Below are positions 25,226 to 34,960 of a stretch of 64,000 bases of DNA, piece by piece (positions within the stretch are counted from its first letter, which is position 1; each line of letters begins with the position of its first letter). A model generated the notes under the pieces. The model ran no database searches. It saw only the letters and a list, made by a program, of their open reading frames with translations, and was not told the origin of the DNA. The position numbers were made by a program, and so were the translations under genes. Origin of the DNA: Lingula anatina (Eukaryota > Brachiopoda > Lingulata > Lingulida > Lingulidae); NCBI RefSeq assembly GCF_001039355.2, contig NW_019775599.1:81031-145030 (forward strand). The letters run 5' to 3'.

Positions 25226-26805
25226 GGCAAAGAAGCTAATTCAAATTCTGTTTCAATGTGGTCCTAATTGTAGTCAGAAGTGAGGCTCCTTCAAATACCT
25301 GCCCCTGTAGTTTGGCTTGATATGAGTTCCAGACTCGTCTGGCAATTTATGGCCATTTTACATGCATTTTACCCTTGCACATGGCATTTTATCACACTTC
25401 ATACATGCTGAACCGTAAGAAAGATGAGATGTACAATAATGCATGTAAATTGGTTAATCCAAATCATTCCAATGTGCTTATCAGTGTTCACAGCTAGGGA
25501 GACTTCTCATGATTGTCAAATAATGAGTAAATAGTCATCCAATTCTTTTACAGTATGGTGAATACCATAAGTCATATCCTTAAAGCAAAGTCTACAGTCC
25601 AGTGTCAATAATACAATCTGCAGACAACAATGAGCATAGAGAGGTAGAAGCCATCTCCTGAGTATGCACCACCAGCGAAATATGTGCTTCAAGGTTTCAC
25701 AATATTACAAATCCATTTACATCTGCATACAGTAATATTTTGAAGGTTTTGCAGACATGTAGACTAGAAAACGTATTGGAAAAAGAGAAGCTAACATTTT
25801 TCTGGGTTTCTATGTGATATGAATCAAACCCCAATATTGAGAGTTAAGTTTTATTTTTTTAATTACTATTTCTTTTCTGAGCCAATAAAAGCATACATTT
25901 TATGTGCATTGTGTGTTCACCTAAGATACAAACAAAAAAATTTCCAGACAGACACCCAAAATAAGTTAACCACCGTTGGCAAGCTTATACTGGTATCTAT
26001 GTATCCATTCTTAAACATTCAATAAGAGATAGTTCTCATGGTTTTAAGATTTATGACCAATTAGCATGATTATCACAATGTAGCAATTTATAGAAATCTC
26101 AATGAATCTGGCTGATCATAACATTAAGTGGACATATCATTTAAACAAATTAAGTGAAGAAATCCACATATGACTGATAACCATATAATTGATAACTCTA
26201 AGTGTTACATGTGTTGCTGCTTTGGGTATATGTTCAGCAATGATGTGAGATAGATGTACCTGATGCTACAGGGCTACTTGTAGGATTGAGTAGATCCGTA
26301 AATAACAGTCATAAACTGTAGGATATCTGAGGCTATTGCACTGGTCCTTTACCTTCAACTTTCACTTTCCATACAGCCAACAACATCACCAAGATTTGAG
26401 CCAAAAGAGTTATTTAAAATACCAATACTCTCTAGAATCTTCTTACTCAATAACATGAATTTCTCCCAAGATGAATCATTCTCACTAAAAAAACTTAATA
26501 CAGCATACAATGATTGTTGGCAAGAACCTTCCAAAATTTCATGACTTAGGTCACAAAAATGTTATTTTGCTTGAGTGAAAGGTTTGTATGCAGAAACATT
26601 AAATCTGATAAAGACATGTACATATGAGAAAATTGAATTACAAACTGAGAGATCCCAAATGAGTTACTGAGGTCTGAGGAAACCATTTTATATCTATTGC
26701 AGATAACTAACCAAAGCTTATGGATTGAAAACTTCAAAGTGTGAAGTTTTGTTACTCCTGACCAAAACAAACTATACAGACGAACATATTCTTTCTTTAT
26801 CCTTT

Positions 26806-26823
26806 ATGGACGCAAGTATATGA
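26806..26823 (+). promoter_or_regulatory. Minimal upstream ORF overlapping the GPCR start
   Basis: An ATG at 26806 opens a five-codon frame (M-D-A-S-I) whose TGA overlaps the first GPCR ATG as ATGA. If it is in the mature 5' UTR, it would favour re-initiation at this ATG or at Met12 (26853). A pyrimidine-rich run ending in CAAG just before 26817 could instead be a 3' splice site, which would remove the upstream ATG. Both readings are inference. Confidence 0.3.
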
Positions 26824-28028
26824 AGAACAATTGTGTTGAAGACTCGCTCAAAATGTCAGTTCAAGGATATTCTACAAATGAGACTAATGAAGAACCTCTA
26901 TACACTCCAACAGAGAGTGACTATGAATATGTAGATTTTAACAATTCAATGTACCTGCCTCTGTTTGATGAAGATTTCTACCTGGCACAATTTATCATAT
27001 ACCAAGTGCTTTTGCCCATTGTCTGCATATTTGGAATCATAGGCATCCTTCTGACAGTAGTGGTTCTTGCCCAGAAGAAGATGCAGACCTCTACCAACTG
27101 TTACCTAATGGCTTTGGCCATTGCTGACTTACTTTTCCTGATGCTTTTATCTACAACTGTCTGGAAGAATAAAATACCCCAGGAGAGCTACTATGATGAC
27201 ATGTATGAAATTTACCACTGGTACGCTAACATTTTCATAAAGACGTTCCTGCTGGCCTCCATATGGGTCACAGTCCTTTTGGCGATAGAGCGCTATCTGG
27301 CCATTTGTTTTCCCATGAGGGCCAACAACACTTGCCACGTTTCTCGTGCAAGGATCATCTGCCTGATGATATATCTGGGGGCATTCTGTTGTCGTCTGCC
27401 ATATTTTTGGGAGAAGAGTATACAATCATTCCTAGATACTTTTAACAGGACCATATTTTACCTGAAGACAGAAGAACTGAACCTTGATCCCCATTACACA
27501 ACAATCTACACTTGGATTGTGGATGCATGCCTCACCGCCATCATCCCATTCATTCTCTTGCTCTTTCTGAATGGCTGCCTCATCAGGCAAGTACGGAAGT
27601 CCACAAAATACCTGAGCATGTCCCTAATGCATGGATCAGAAGTTCGAAATGAGATTTCGCGTGAACAACTCCAGATCACAATGATGTTGATCAGCATCGT
27701 TATTGTGTTCTTCATCTGCGCATCACCTCACGTGATCTACACGGTTATCATCAGCCTAATTCCACATGAGGCAGAATCTCTTTCTCCAACCTTCTTTATC
27801 ATTCCACTGGTGCTCCGCCTTCTGATTGCAATCAAGTCTGCTATTAACTTTATCCTCTACTGTTGGTTCAGTGAAAAATTCAGAAGTACCCTCTACGGAC
27901 TTTTTCGTTGCTGTCCTTGTCGCCCAAAAGGCCAGTATCAACAGGCCAATAACAGCTTCACTCACATGACTTTTGAAAGAAACAGTCGAAGAAAATCTTC
28001 TTTACTGACAAGAGAAACTCTGATGTGA
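26820..28028 (+). CDS. Class A (rhodopsin-like) GPCR, FMRFamide-receptor/GPR139-like
   Basis: An intact 402-residue single-exon seven-transmembrane receptor for the plasma membrane. Approximate TM segments are 58-84, 93-115 (Asp103 in L-A-I-A-D-L), 134-160 (E-R-Y at 157-159), 178-198, 228-255, 286-312 and 324-348. The N-terminus is acidic and Tyr-rich, with possible glycosylation sites at N20 and N41; N209 is another in loop 2. The W-V-T-V-L-L-A-I-E-R-Y segment and the N-F-I-L-Y-C-W-F-S-E-K-F-R end of TM7 point to the FMRFamide-receptor/GPR139-type peptide receptors. Oddities: TM1 has G-I-L-L where G-N is usual, position 3.25 is His instead of the disulphide Cys and loop 2 lacks a Cys, TM6 reads C-A-S-P instead of C-W-x-P, and TM7 has N-F-x-x-Y instead of N-P-x-x-Y. 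The Cys-rich tail (364, 365, 367) may be palmitoylated. The gene lies within, and opposite to, the stabilin-like gene. An alternative start is Met12 (26853), which has a better -3 A. Ligand and coupling are unknown. Confidence 0.93.
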   Translation: MKNNCVEDSLKMSVQGYSTNETNEEPLYTPTESDYEYVDFNNSMYLPLFDEDFYLAQFIIYQVLLPIVCIFGIIGILLTVVVLAQKKMQTSTNCYLMALAIADLLFLMLLSTTVWKNKIPQESYYDDMYEIYHWYANIFIKTFLLASIWVTVLLAIERYLAICFPMRANNTCHVSRARIICLMIYLGAFCCRLPYFWEKSIQSFLDTFNRTIFYLKTEELNLDPHYTTIYTWIVDACLTAIIPFILLLFLNGCLIRQVRKSTKYLSMSLMHGSEVRNEISREQLQITMMLISIVIVFFICASPHVIYTVIISLIPHEAESLSPTFFIIPLVLRLLIAIKSAINFILYCWFSEKFRSTLYGLFRCCPCRPKGQYQQANNSFTHMTFERNSRRKSSLLTRETLM

Positions 28029-28116
28029 TATAGTATGGGCTGCTACATATGGGATATTTGAGGTATTTGTTACATTTTTCCTAAATTTCCCAGACATGTT
28101 GACCATACGATGTAGT

Positions 28117-28145
28117 GTAAGTGTGTGTGTATGTGTGTGTGTCTG
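28117..28145. repeat. (GT)n in the GPCR 3' UTR
   Basis: A GT run interrupted by one AT. The other allele (31768-31797) is longer by about two units. Confidence 0.85.
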
Positions 28146-28265
28146 TTGAATTTGATCAAAGGTATTACTTGTATTCAGATAAGTTTAACAAGAAGTGTTG
28201 TATGTGCATATTATAAGGTCTTTGATACATTAAGATACATTTAATATACATTTAGATTATGTGGA

Positions 28266-28271
28266 AATAAA
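28266..28271 (+). promoter_or_regulatory. AATAAA polyadenylation signal of the GPCR gene
   Basis: This canonical hexamer lies about 240 nt after the GPCR stop codon and is conserved in the second allele at 31918-31923. It gives a short 3' UTR that contains a GT microsatellite. Confidence 0.5.
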
Positions 28272-28839
28272 CATTGTCAAGAGACAGTGCTGCCACATCA
28301 AAAATGCATAACTTGCTCATTTGCTAATTTGAGCTGATAACATATAACAGTATTTTGGGGGGTAAAAACTGCAATTTCAAACAGATTTCCCATACCTGAA
28401 CAGTTATCAGCACCATTTTAAAGCAAATTTAATCACAACAAAAGCACTACAAGTCAGTGCCTGGAATTTTTACTAAGTGGCTTATTTCTTGTTTCAGTTG
28501 TTTTATCAGTTAGGAGGTGAAATAATGTGCTGTTGTTTAATGAAACATCATATTCAGGGGCTCAGAATTAACCTCCTAAACAAGTGAATGGAAAACCAAA
28601 CAATGGCACTAAATGTGGTTCACACCATAGTTATCAACCACACAAATTTTCATGATGATATTTTAGTCCTTAGTTACAGAGTTTACAATGAAACCCAGTC
28701 ACTATCTCACACCAGTTAGCACATAAGCAGCTAAATTGTTAATTAATTAAAGCGTGGTCACCATGTGCACAGAGCCAATTGGAATCACATAAGCTATTAT
28801 ACTAAAAGAGCAAAAATGTCCATTAGCTTGGTAGTTTGA

Positions 28840-29058
28840 TCATAAATGAAAATTATCAAACATAAGCCGAAATATTTTCGTACCGTTAGCTTATGGCCAA
28901 CCTGGGGGAAGGCCTTCATCAGATTGATGTGAGTAGATGTTCACACTCACTGACCGCTAGGTGGTATAGCAACCAGGACCCTCATATAAATGTCAGGTTG
29001 GCCATAAGCTAATGGTACAAAATTATTTTGGCATGTGTTTGATAATTTTCTTTTATGA
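28840..29058. mobile_element. Foldback element downstream of the GPCR (allele 1)
   Basis: Two imperfect inverted arms of about 65 bp (28840-28904 and 28994-29058) share AAAATTATCAAAC and TTAGCTTATGGCCAACCTG. The loop carries a Harbinger-unrelated block, CTGACCGCTAGGTGGTATAG, that recurs near 1650. TATTATACTAAAAG occurs on both flanks (28795-28808, 29059-29072) as a direct repeat, perhaps an insertion duplication. Confidence 0.7.
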
Positions 29059-29700
29059 TATTATACTAAAAGTTTTATTTTTATTATATTAAGATAAGTA
29101 TTTTATTTAAAAAAATGAAATGGGGGAGAGCTATTTTGCCAAATGTGTGTGTTTAAAATCTATATTTTAATTTTGTCACTTTAATTCTGTTTTTTATTTC
29201 ATTAATCAATTTCTTATACTAATGGTGCTTTGAAGAATATGTAGCCTGATCTTGAAAGATGTATACTAAAATGAAGTAAACTTGAAAGAAATTAAACTTA
29301 TTAAGTTAGGTATAGTCATTTATCTTTATCTCTGTTAAAAATGACTAAACTAAGTTTTTATGTACATGTATAATATCACATACATCAGAAAGTGCCAAAC
29401 AAAAATATTAAATATTTACTAACCTTTATAAGCTAAATTTTAAAAATAAAGAAACACCAAATTTCCACTTAAATAGTATCAATATAATGAAATTATGGAA
29501 CTCTAAAGAGGAAATGAGCGAAAATCCTAAGAGCTAATCCAAAGAGCATGCTGTATGCAGATATTTACATTTAAATTAACAAAAATTAATAGAACCTCAA
29601 GTCTGAGTAATGTAGTTAATATGGTATGCTCTAGAATGGTACAGAATTTATAATATATATCCAAAAGTGGAAAGCTGGAACAGTTAACATTTATGTACTG

Positions 29701-29868
29701 CAGGCCCGTAGCCAGAAAATTCAAAAGGGGGGTTCTTTTTCTAAAAAAGTGGACCTCTTCCCAGAAAAATTTCATGTACCTAGATCAAATTTTACCCAGA
29801 GTGGACCTTTTCCCAGCAAAAGGGGCGGTTCTTTCGAACCCCCCGAACCCCCCCTGGCTACGGGCCTG
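29701..29868. mobile_element. 168-bp MITE with CAGGCCCGTAGCCAG termini, one allele only
   Basis: A perfect 15-bp inverted repeat (CAGGCCCGTAGCCAG) bounds this element, with G-rich and C-rich runs next to each end. GTACTG occurs on both sides (29695-29700 and 29869-29874). The second allele has a single GTACTG at 33349-33354 and no element. The superfamily is uncertain: the ends look hAT-like, but a 6-bp duplication is short for hAT. Confidence 0.88.
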
Positions 29869-30342
29869 GTACTGGCACTAGCTGGCATATTATGGATTGT
29901 TTAGACAAAAAGGCTGGATAAAACAGATCATTATTGCACATGGCGTTACAATTGTTGAGCAATGTTCAGTGAAATGTTGAGTGTTTTAACTGGGCTAAAT
30001 CCTTAATTTCAGCAAAATGCGCAAAAAACATTCAATGGCTTCTTTGACATCTTGTTATGGCAGATGCAAGTTTTCAGTCTAATAATCAAATTACTTTGTG
30101 GCATATGAGAACAAGAGATCAAGACATCGTGTATTAAAAATCTGTCATGTATATGAGTTTCACTGCACCTGGGTCTTTTGTTTTCAGTAACCACTGCAGT
30201 ACGAGTAAGAATACACAGAGAATTTACTTGGTGTATAGAATATACTTGAGAATACACTTATGTCCATATGTACCATATCTTGCCAACAAGTTGATTGTAG
30301 GCAAGATATAATTAAGGTGTATGTACCAACCATCCATCTTCT
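29840..30342 (+). repeat. Overlap pair 2, left copy (503 bp)
   Basis: This is essentially identical to 30344-30846, with one visible length-neutral shift in a C-run. Such identity suggests the same haplotype with contig ends that failed to merge. Confidence 0.9.
29939..30023. repeat. 'Gttgagcaatgttcagtg' repeat (also at 33417-33505)
   Basis: A block with TTGTTGAGCAATGTTCAGTG and AAATGTTGAGTGTTTTAACT occurs here, in the other allele at 33417-33505, and in a related copy at 37798-37890. A looser version with AGCAATGTTCAGTAGAG is at 36905-37010. Confidence 0.6.
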
Positions 30343-30343
30343 N
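30343..30343. other. Assembly gap (single n) at an unmerged overlap
   Basis: The gap sits between the two 503-bp copies. The right contig starts inside the terminal inverted repeat of the MITE at 29701-29868, a plausible reason for the assembly break. Confidence 0.88.
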
Positions 30344-30846
30344 CCCCCGAAACCCCCCTGGCTACGGGCCTGGTACTGGCACTAGCTGGCATATTATGGA
30401 TTGTTTAGACAAAAAGGCTGGATAAAACAGATCATTATTGCACATGGCGTTACAATTGTTGAGCAATGTTCAGTGAAATGTTGAGTGTTTTAACTGGGCT
30501 AAATCCTTAATTTCAGCAAAATGCGCAAAAAACATTCAATGGCTTCTTTGACATCTTGTTATGGCAGATGCAAGTTTTCAGTCTAATAATCAAATTACTT
30601 TGTGGCATATGAGAACAAGAGATCAAGACATCGTGTATTAAAAATCTGTCATGTATATGAGTTTCACTGCACCTGGGTCTTTTGTTTTCAGTAACCACTG
30701 CAGTACGAGTAAGAATACACAGAGAATTTACTTGGTGTATAGAATATACTTGAGAATACACTTATGTCCATATGTACCATATCTTGCCAACAAGTTGATT
30801 GTAGGCAAGATATAATTAAGGTGTATGTACCAACCATCCATCTTCT
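30344..30846 (+). repeat. Overlap pair 2, right copy (503 bp)
   Basis: This begins with the last bases of the CAGGCCCGTAGCC-type MITE and repeats 29840-30342, then continues into unique sequence. Confidence 0.9.
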
Positions 30847-31377
30847 CATGGGTGAATTACCACATATACCTCGCTGACTTGAAGTAATAATGCCTATTAA
30901 TATATTACCCACAAATATATACATTTTTTTCAGTATCAATAGCACTTTCAGTGATGAACTTATCCTTATCAGCTGTCACAGCTACCCTTCTATCACATAT
31001 TGCATGAAGTCATTCAACCACAACCAAATTTCAGTGAAAGCAAAAACCGTATTCATGTATTGATGCTGATGCCGATTTTCATCACAAAAATTACTTTTTA
31101 AATATATCAGGCACACCTTCAGGGTATATGTACTGTAACTGGCATATTGCCCATGCAAAATATGAAAGATTTGAAATTTTGATTTGTACTGAGAAGGTGA
31201 CATTGCATGACTGTACTGTAGTTGCCTACAGTTAGTACCAGGGATTCCAATTACAAAACTGCATGTACATACTATGAATTCTTACAAATTATACCAAATG
31301 TTAAAAGCATGAAATTGCATAGGTGCTTATAATGATATACAAAATTAACTTTTAAAATACAATATTTTACAAAATCA

Positions 31378-31378
31378 N
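31378..31378. other. Assembly gap (single n) at an unmerged overlap
   Basis: The left copy stops here and the alternative allele of the GPCR coding sequence starts on the next bases. Confidence 0.88.
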
Positions 31379-31379
31379 T

Positions 31380-31676
31380 GTGATCTACACGGTAATCATC
31401 AGCCTAAATCCACATGAGGCAGAATCTCTTTCTCCAACCTTCTTTATCATTCCACTGGTGCTCCGCCTTCTGATTGCAATCAAGTCTGCTATTAACTTTA
31501 TCCTCTACTGTTGGTTCAGTGAAAAATTCAGAAGTACCCTCTACGGACTTTTTCGTTGCTGTCCTTGTCACCCAAAAGGCCAGTATCAACAGGCCAATAA
31601 CAGCTTCACTCACATGACTTTTGAAAGAAACAGTAGAAGAAAATCTTCTTTACTGACTAGAGAAACTCTGATGTGA
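31380..31676 (+). CDS. Partial duplicate (other allele) of the GPCR 3' end
   Basis: This segment encodes residues 304/305 to 402 of the GPCR and begins immediately after the assembly gap at 31378. It differs from the complete gene by Ile314 to Asn and Arg368 to His plus a few silent changes; the stop codon and the 3' flank match as well. Because the copy starts exactly at a contig edge and its flank repeats the first contig for 3 kb, it is best read as the alternative haplotype of the same gene. It is neither a paralogue nor a truncated pseudogene. Confidence 0.85.
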   Translation: MIYTVIISLNPHEAESLSPTFFIIPLVLRLLIAIKSAINFILYCWFSEKFRSTLYGLFRCCPCHPKGQYQQANNSFTHMTFERNSRRKSSLLTRETLM

Positions 31677-31917
31677 TATTGTATGGGCTGCTACATATGG
31701 GATATTTGAGGTATTTGTTTTATTTTTTCCTAAATTTCCCAGACATGTTGACCATACGATGTAGTGTAAGTGTGTGTGTGTGTATGTGTGTGTGTCTGTT
31801 GAATTTGATCAAAGGTATTACTTGTATTCAGATAAGTTTAACAAGAAGTGTTGTATGTGCATATTATAAGGTCTTTGATACATAAGATACATTTAATATA
31901 CATTTAGATTATGTGGA

Positions 31918-31923
31918 AATAAA
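31918..31923 (+). promoter_or_regulatory. AATAAA polyadenylation signal, second allele of the GPCR
   Basis: This is the allelic counterpart of the hexamer at 28266-28271, in the same context downstream of the partial GPCR copy. Confidence 0.4.
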
Positions 31924-32491
31924 CATTGTCAAGAGACAGTGCTGCCACATCAAAAATGCATAACTTGCTAATTTGCTAATTTGAGCTGATAACATAACAG
32001 TATTTTGGGGGGTAAAAACTGCAATTTCAAACTGATTTCCCATACCTGAACAGTTATCAGCACCATTTTAAAGCAAATTTAATGACAACAAAAGCACTAC
32101 AAGTCAGTGCCTGGAATTTTTACTAAGTGGCTTATTTCTTATTTCAGTTGTTTTATCAGTTAGGAGGGGAAATAATGTGCAGTTGTTTAATGAAACATCG
32201 TATTCAGGGGCTCAGAATTAACCTCCTAAACAAGTGTGAATGGAAAATCAAACAAAGGCACTAAATGTGGTTCACACCATAGTTGTCAACCACACAAATT
32301 TTCATGATGATATTTTAGTCCTTAGTTACAGAGTTTACAATGAAACCCAGTCATTATCTCACACCAGTTAGCACATAAGCAGCTAAATTGTTAATTAATT
32401 AAAGCGTGGTCACCATGTGCACAGAGCCACTTGGAATCACATAAGCTATTATACTAAAAGAGCAAAAATGTCCATTAGCTTGGTAGTTTGA

Positions 32492-32710
32492 TCATAAATG
32501 AAAACTATCAAACACAAGCCGAAATATTTTCATACCGTTAGCTTATGGCCAACCTGGGGGAAGGCCTTCATCAGATTGATGCGAATAGATGTTCACACTC
32601 ACTGACCGATAGGTGGTATAGCAGCCAGGACCCTCTTATAAATGTCAGGTTGGCCATAAGCTAATGGTATAAAATTATTTTGGCATGTGTTTGATAATTT
32701 TCATTTATGA
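32492..32710. mobile_element. Foldback element downstream of the GPCR (allele 2)
   Basis: Allelic copy of 28840-29058 with a few substitutions. It is present in both haplotypes, so the insertion is older than their split. Confidence 0.7.
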
Positions 32711-34772
32711 TATTATACTAAAAGCTTTATTTTTATTATATTAAGATAAGTATTTTATTTTAAAAAAATGAAATGGGGGGAGAGCAATTTTGCCAAATGT
32801 GTGTGTTTAAAATCTATATTTTAATTTTGTCACTTAATTCTGTATTTTTTTTTTTTTTCATTAATCAATTTCTACAATTAAAACTGTTACACTAATGGTG
32901 CCTGATCTTGAAAGATGTATACTAAAATGCAGTAAACTAAAATGAAATTAAACTTATTAAGTTAGGTATAGTCATTTATCTTTATCTCTGTTAAAAATGA
33001 CTAAACTAAGTTTTTATGTACATGTATATCACATACATCAGAAAGTGCCAAACAAAAATATTAAATATTTACTAACCTTTATAAGCTAAATTTTAAAGAT
33101 AAAGAAACACCAAATATCCACTTAAATAGTATCAATATAATGAAATTATGGAACTCTAAAGAGGAAATGAGCGAAAATCCTAAGAGCTAATCCAAAGAGC
33201 AAGCTGTATGCAGATATTTACATTTAAATTAACAAAAATTAATAGAACCGCCAGTCTGAGTAATGTAGTTAATATGGTATGCTCTAGAATGGTACAGAAT
33301 TTATAATATATATCCAAAAGTGGAAAGCTGGAACAGTTAACATATTATGTACTGGCACTAGCTGGCATATTATGGATTGTTTAGACAAAAAAGGCTGGAT
33401 AAAACAGATCATTATTGCACATGGCGTTACAATTGTTGAGCAATGTTCAGTGAAATGTTGAGTGTTTTAACTGGGCTTAATCCTTAAGTTCAGCAAACTG
33501 CGCAAAAAACATTCAATGGCTTCTTTGACATCTTGTTATGGCAGATGCAAGTTTTCAGTCTAATAATCAAATTACTTTGTGGCATATGAGAACAAAAGAT
33601 CAAGACATCGTGTATTAAAAATCTGTCATGTATATGAGTTTCACTGCACCTGGGTCTTTTGTTTTCAGTAACCACTGCAGTACGAGTAAGAATACACAGA
33701 GAATTTACTTGGAGTACAGAATATACTTGAGAATACACTTATGTCCATATGTACCATATCTTGCCAACAAGTTGATTGTAGGCAAGATATAATTAAGGTG
33801 TATGTACCAACCATCCAGCTTCTCATGGGTGAATTACCACATACACCTTGCTGACTTGAAGTAATAATGCCTGTTAATATATTACCCACAAATATATACA
33901 TTTTTTTCAGTATCAATAGCACTTTCAGTGATGAACTTATCCTTATCAGCTGTCACAGCTACCAGTACCCTTCTATCACATATTGCGTGAAGTCATTCAA
34001 CCACAACCAAATTTCAGTGAAAACAAATACCGTATTCATGTATTGATGCTGATGCCGATTTTCATCACAAAAATGACTTTTTAAATATATCTGGCATACC
34101 TTCAGGGTATTTGTACTGTAACTGGCATATTGCCCATGCAAAATATCAAAGATCTGAAATTCTGATTTGTACTGAGCAGATGACATTGCATGACTGTACT
34201 GTAGTTGCCTACAGTTAGTACCAGGGATTCCAATTACAAAACTGTACATACTATGAATTCTAACAAATTATACCAAATGTTAAAAGCATGAAATTGCATA
34301 GGTGCTGATAATGATATACAAAATTAACTTTTAAAATACAATATTTTACAAAATAAACTCTTAAAAGATAATGTTTCATAAAATTAACTCTTAAAATAGC
34401 TCTAAAATTTGCAGGAAGTACTATGTACAATGGTTTGCATATGTGCAGTATTGCACATTCGGATTTGATAAATCTAATCACCCAGATGTCAACAGGAAAA
34501 CTGTTCATGGATAAGAACCTTAATGAAAGTCCTAGATTTTAAACCTGATGTTAGCTAATTGTTTGTTTACCAGAGCTGTTATGAGTCTCCATTCTACATG
34601 CGTAGCAATTTCACCTTCAATTTAACAGCCCTGTTTAAGTCATAACTAATTAGGCTACTTAGTATTTGTGCAGACATCATTAGTGACCTTTGACAAGGGA
34701 AGGGATGCAATTGAGACTGTTTCAGGTATTTAATAATCAAGGAAACAGTAAGGATGCCTTAGTTTGAACAGA

Positions 34773-34960
34773 TTCAATGGCTTCTTTAACATCTTGTTAT
34801 GGCAGATGCAAGTTTTCAGTCTAATAATCACCTTTCGCTTGCTGCTTTTAATTTGCTTTTGGCACGAGATACTTTCCGAAACCTGATTGTGCAAGATACA
34901 TATTAGGTGTATGAAAAAGCATTGCCTCATCAAACTTCTACAGGGTAGTTGTTTTTTTGA
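34773..34960. repeat. Diverged partial copy of the 33513-33840 segment
   Basis: CATCTTGTTATGGCAGATGC and AAGTTTTCAGTCTAATAATC are nearly identical to 33530-33571 and 30048-30091. After a replaced middle part, GCAAGATACATATTAGGTGT resembles the downstream part of that segment. Short reading frames that look related here come from this repeat. Confidence 0.55.

Larger units (their letters stand above)
21587..26805. other. Intron stretch upstream of the GPCR
   Basis: Contains the MITE at 24501-24667 and a possible fragment near 25157. The GPCR promoter must lie toward its right end, but I see no distinctive TATA or initiator arrangement to report. Confidence 0.5.
27731..31377 (+). repeat. Overlap pair 3, left copy (GPCR 3' end and downstream)
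   Basis: This matches 31379-34356 in order and orientation, apart from the nested 503-bp duplication and a 168-bp MITE present only here. It contains the 3' third of the GPCR, its 3' UTR and a foldback element. Confidence 0.88.
31379..34356 (+). repeat. Overlap pair 3, right copy (alternative haplotype)
   Basis: This repeats 27731-31377 with a few percent divergence by eye, two amino-acid changes in the GPCR tail, a longer GT microsatellite and no MITE at the 29701 site. The sequence becomes unique after about 34356. Confidence 0.88.

Noticed and set aside
30009-30761. Identical 82-codon frames as a duplicated gene family (with a third at 33490 and a partial one at 34730)
   Set aside because: The identical pair is the unmerged 503-bp contig overlap, the third is the other haplotype, and the fourth is a diverged DNA repeat. 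No domain is seen.
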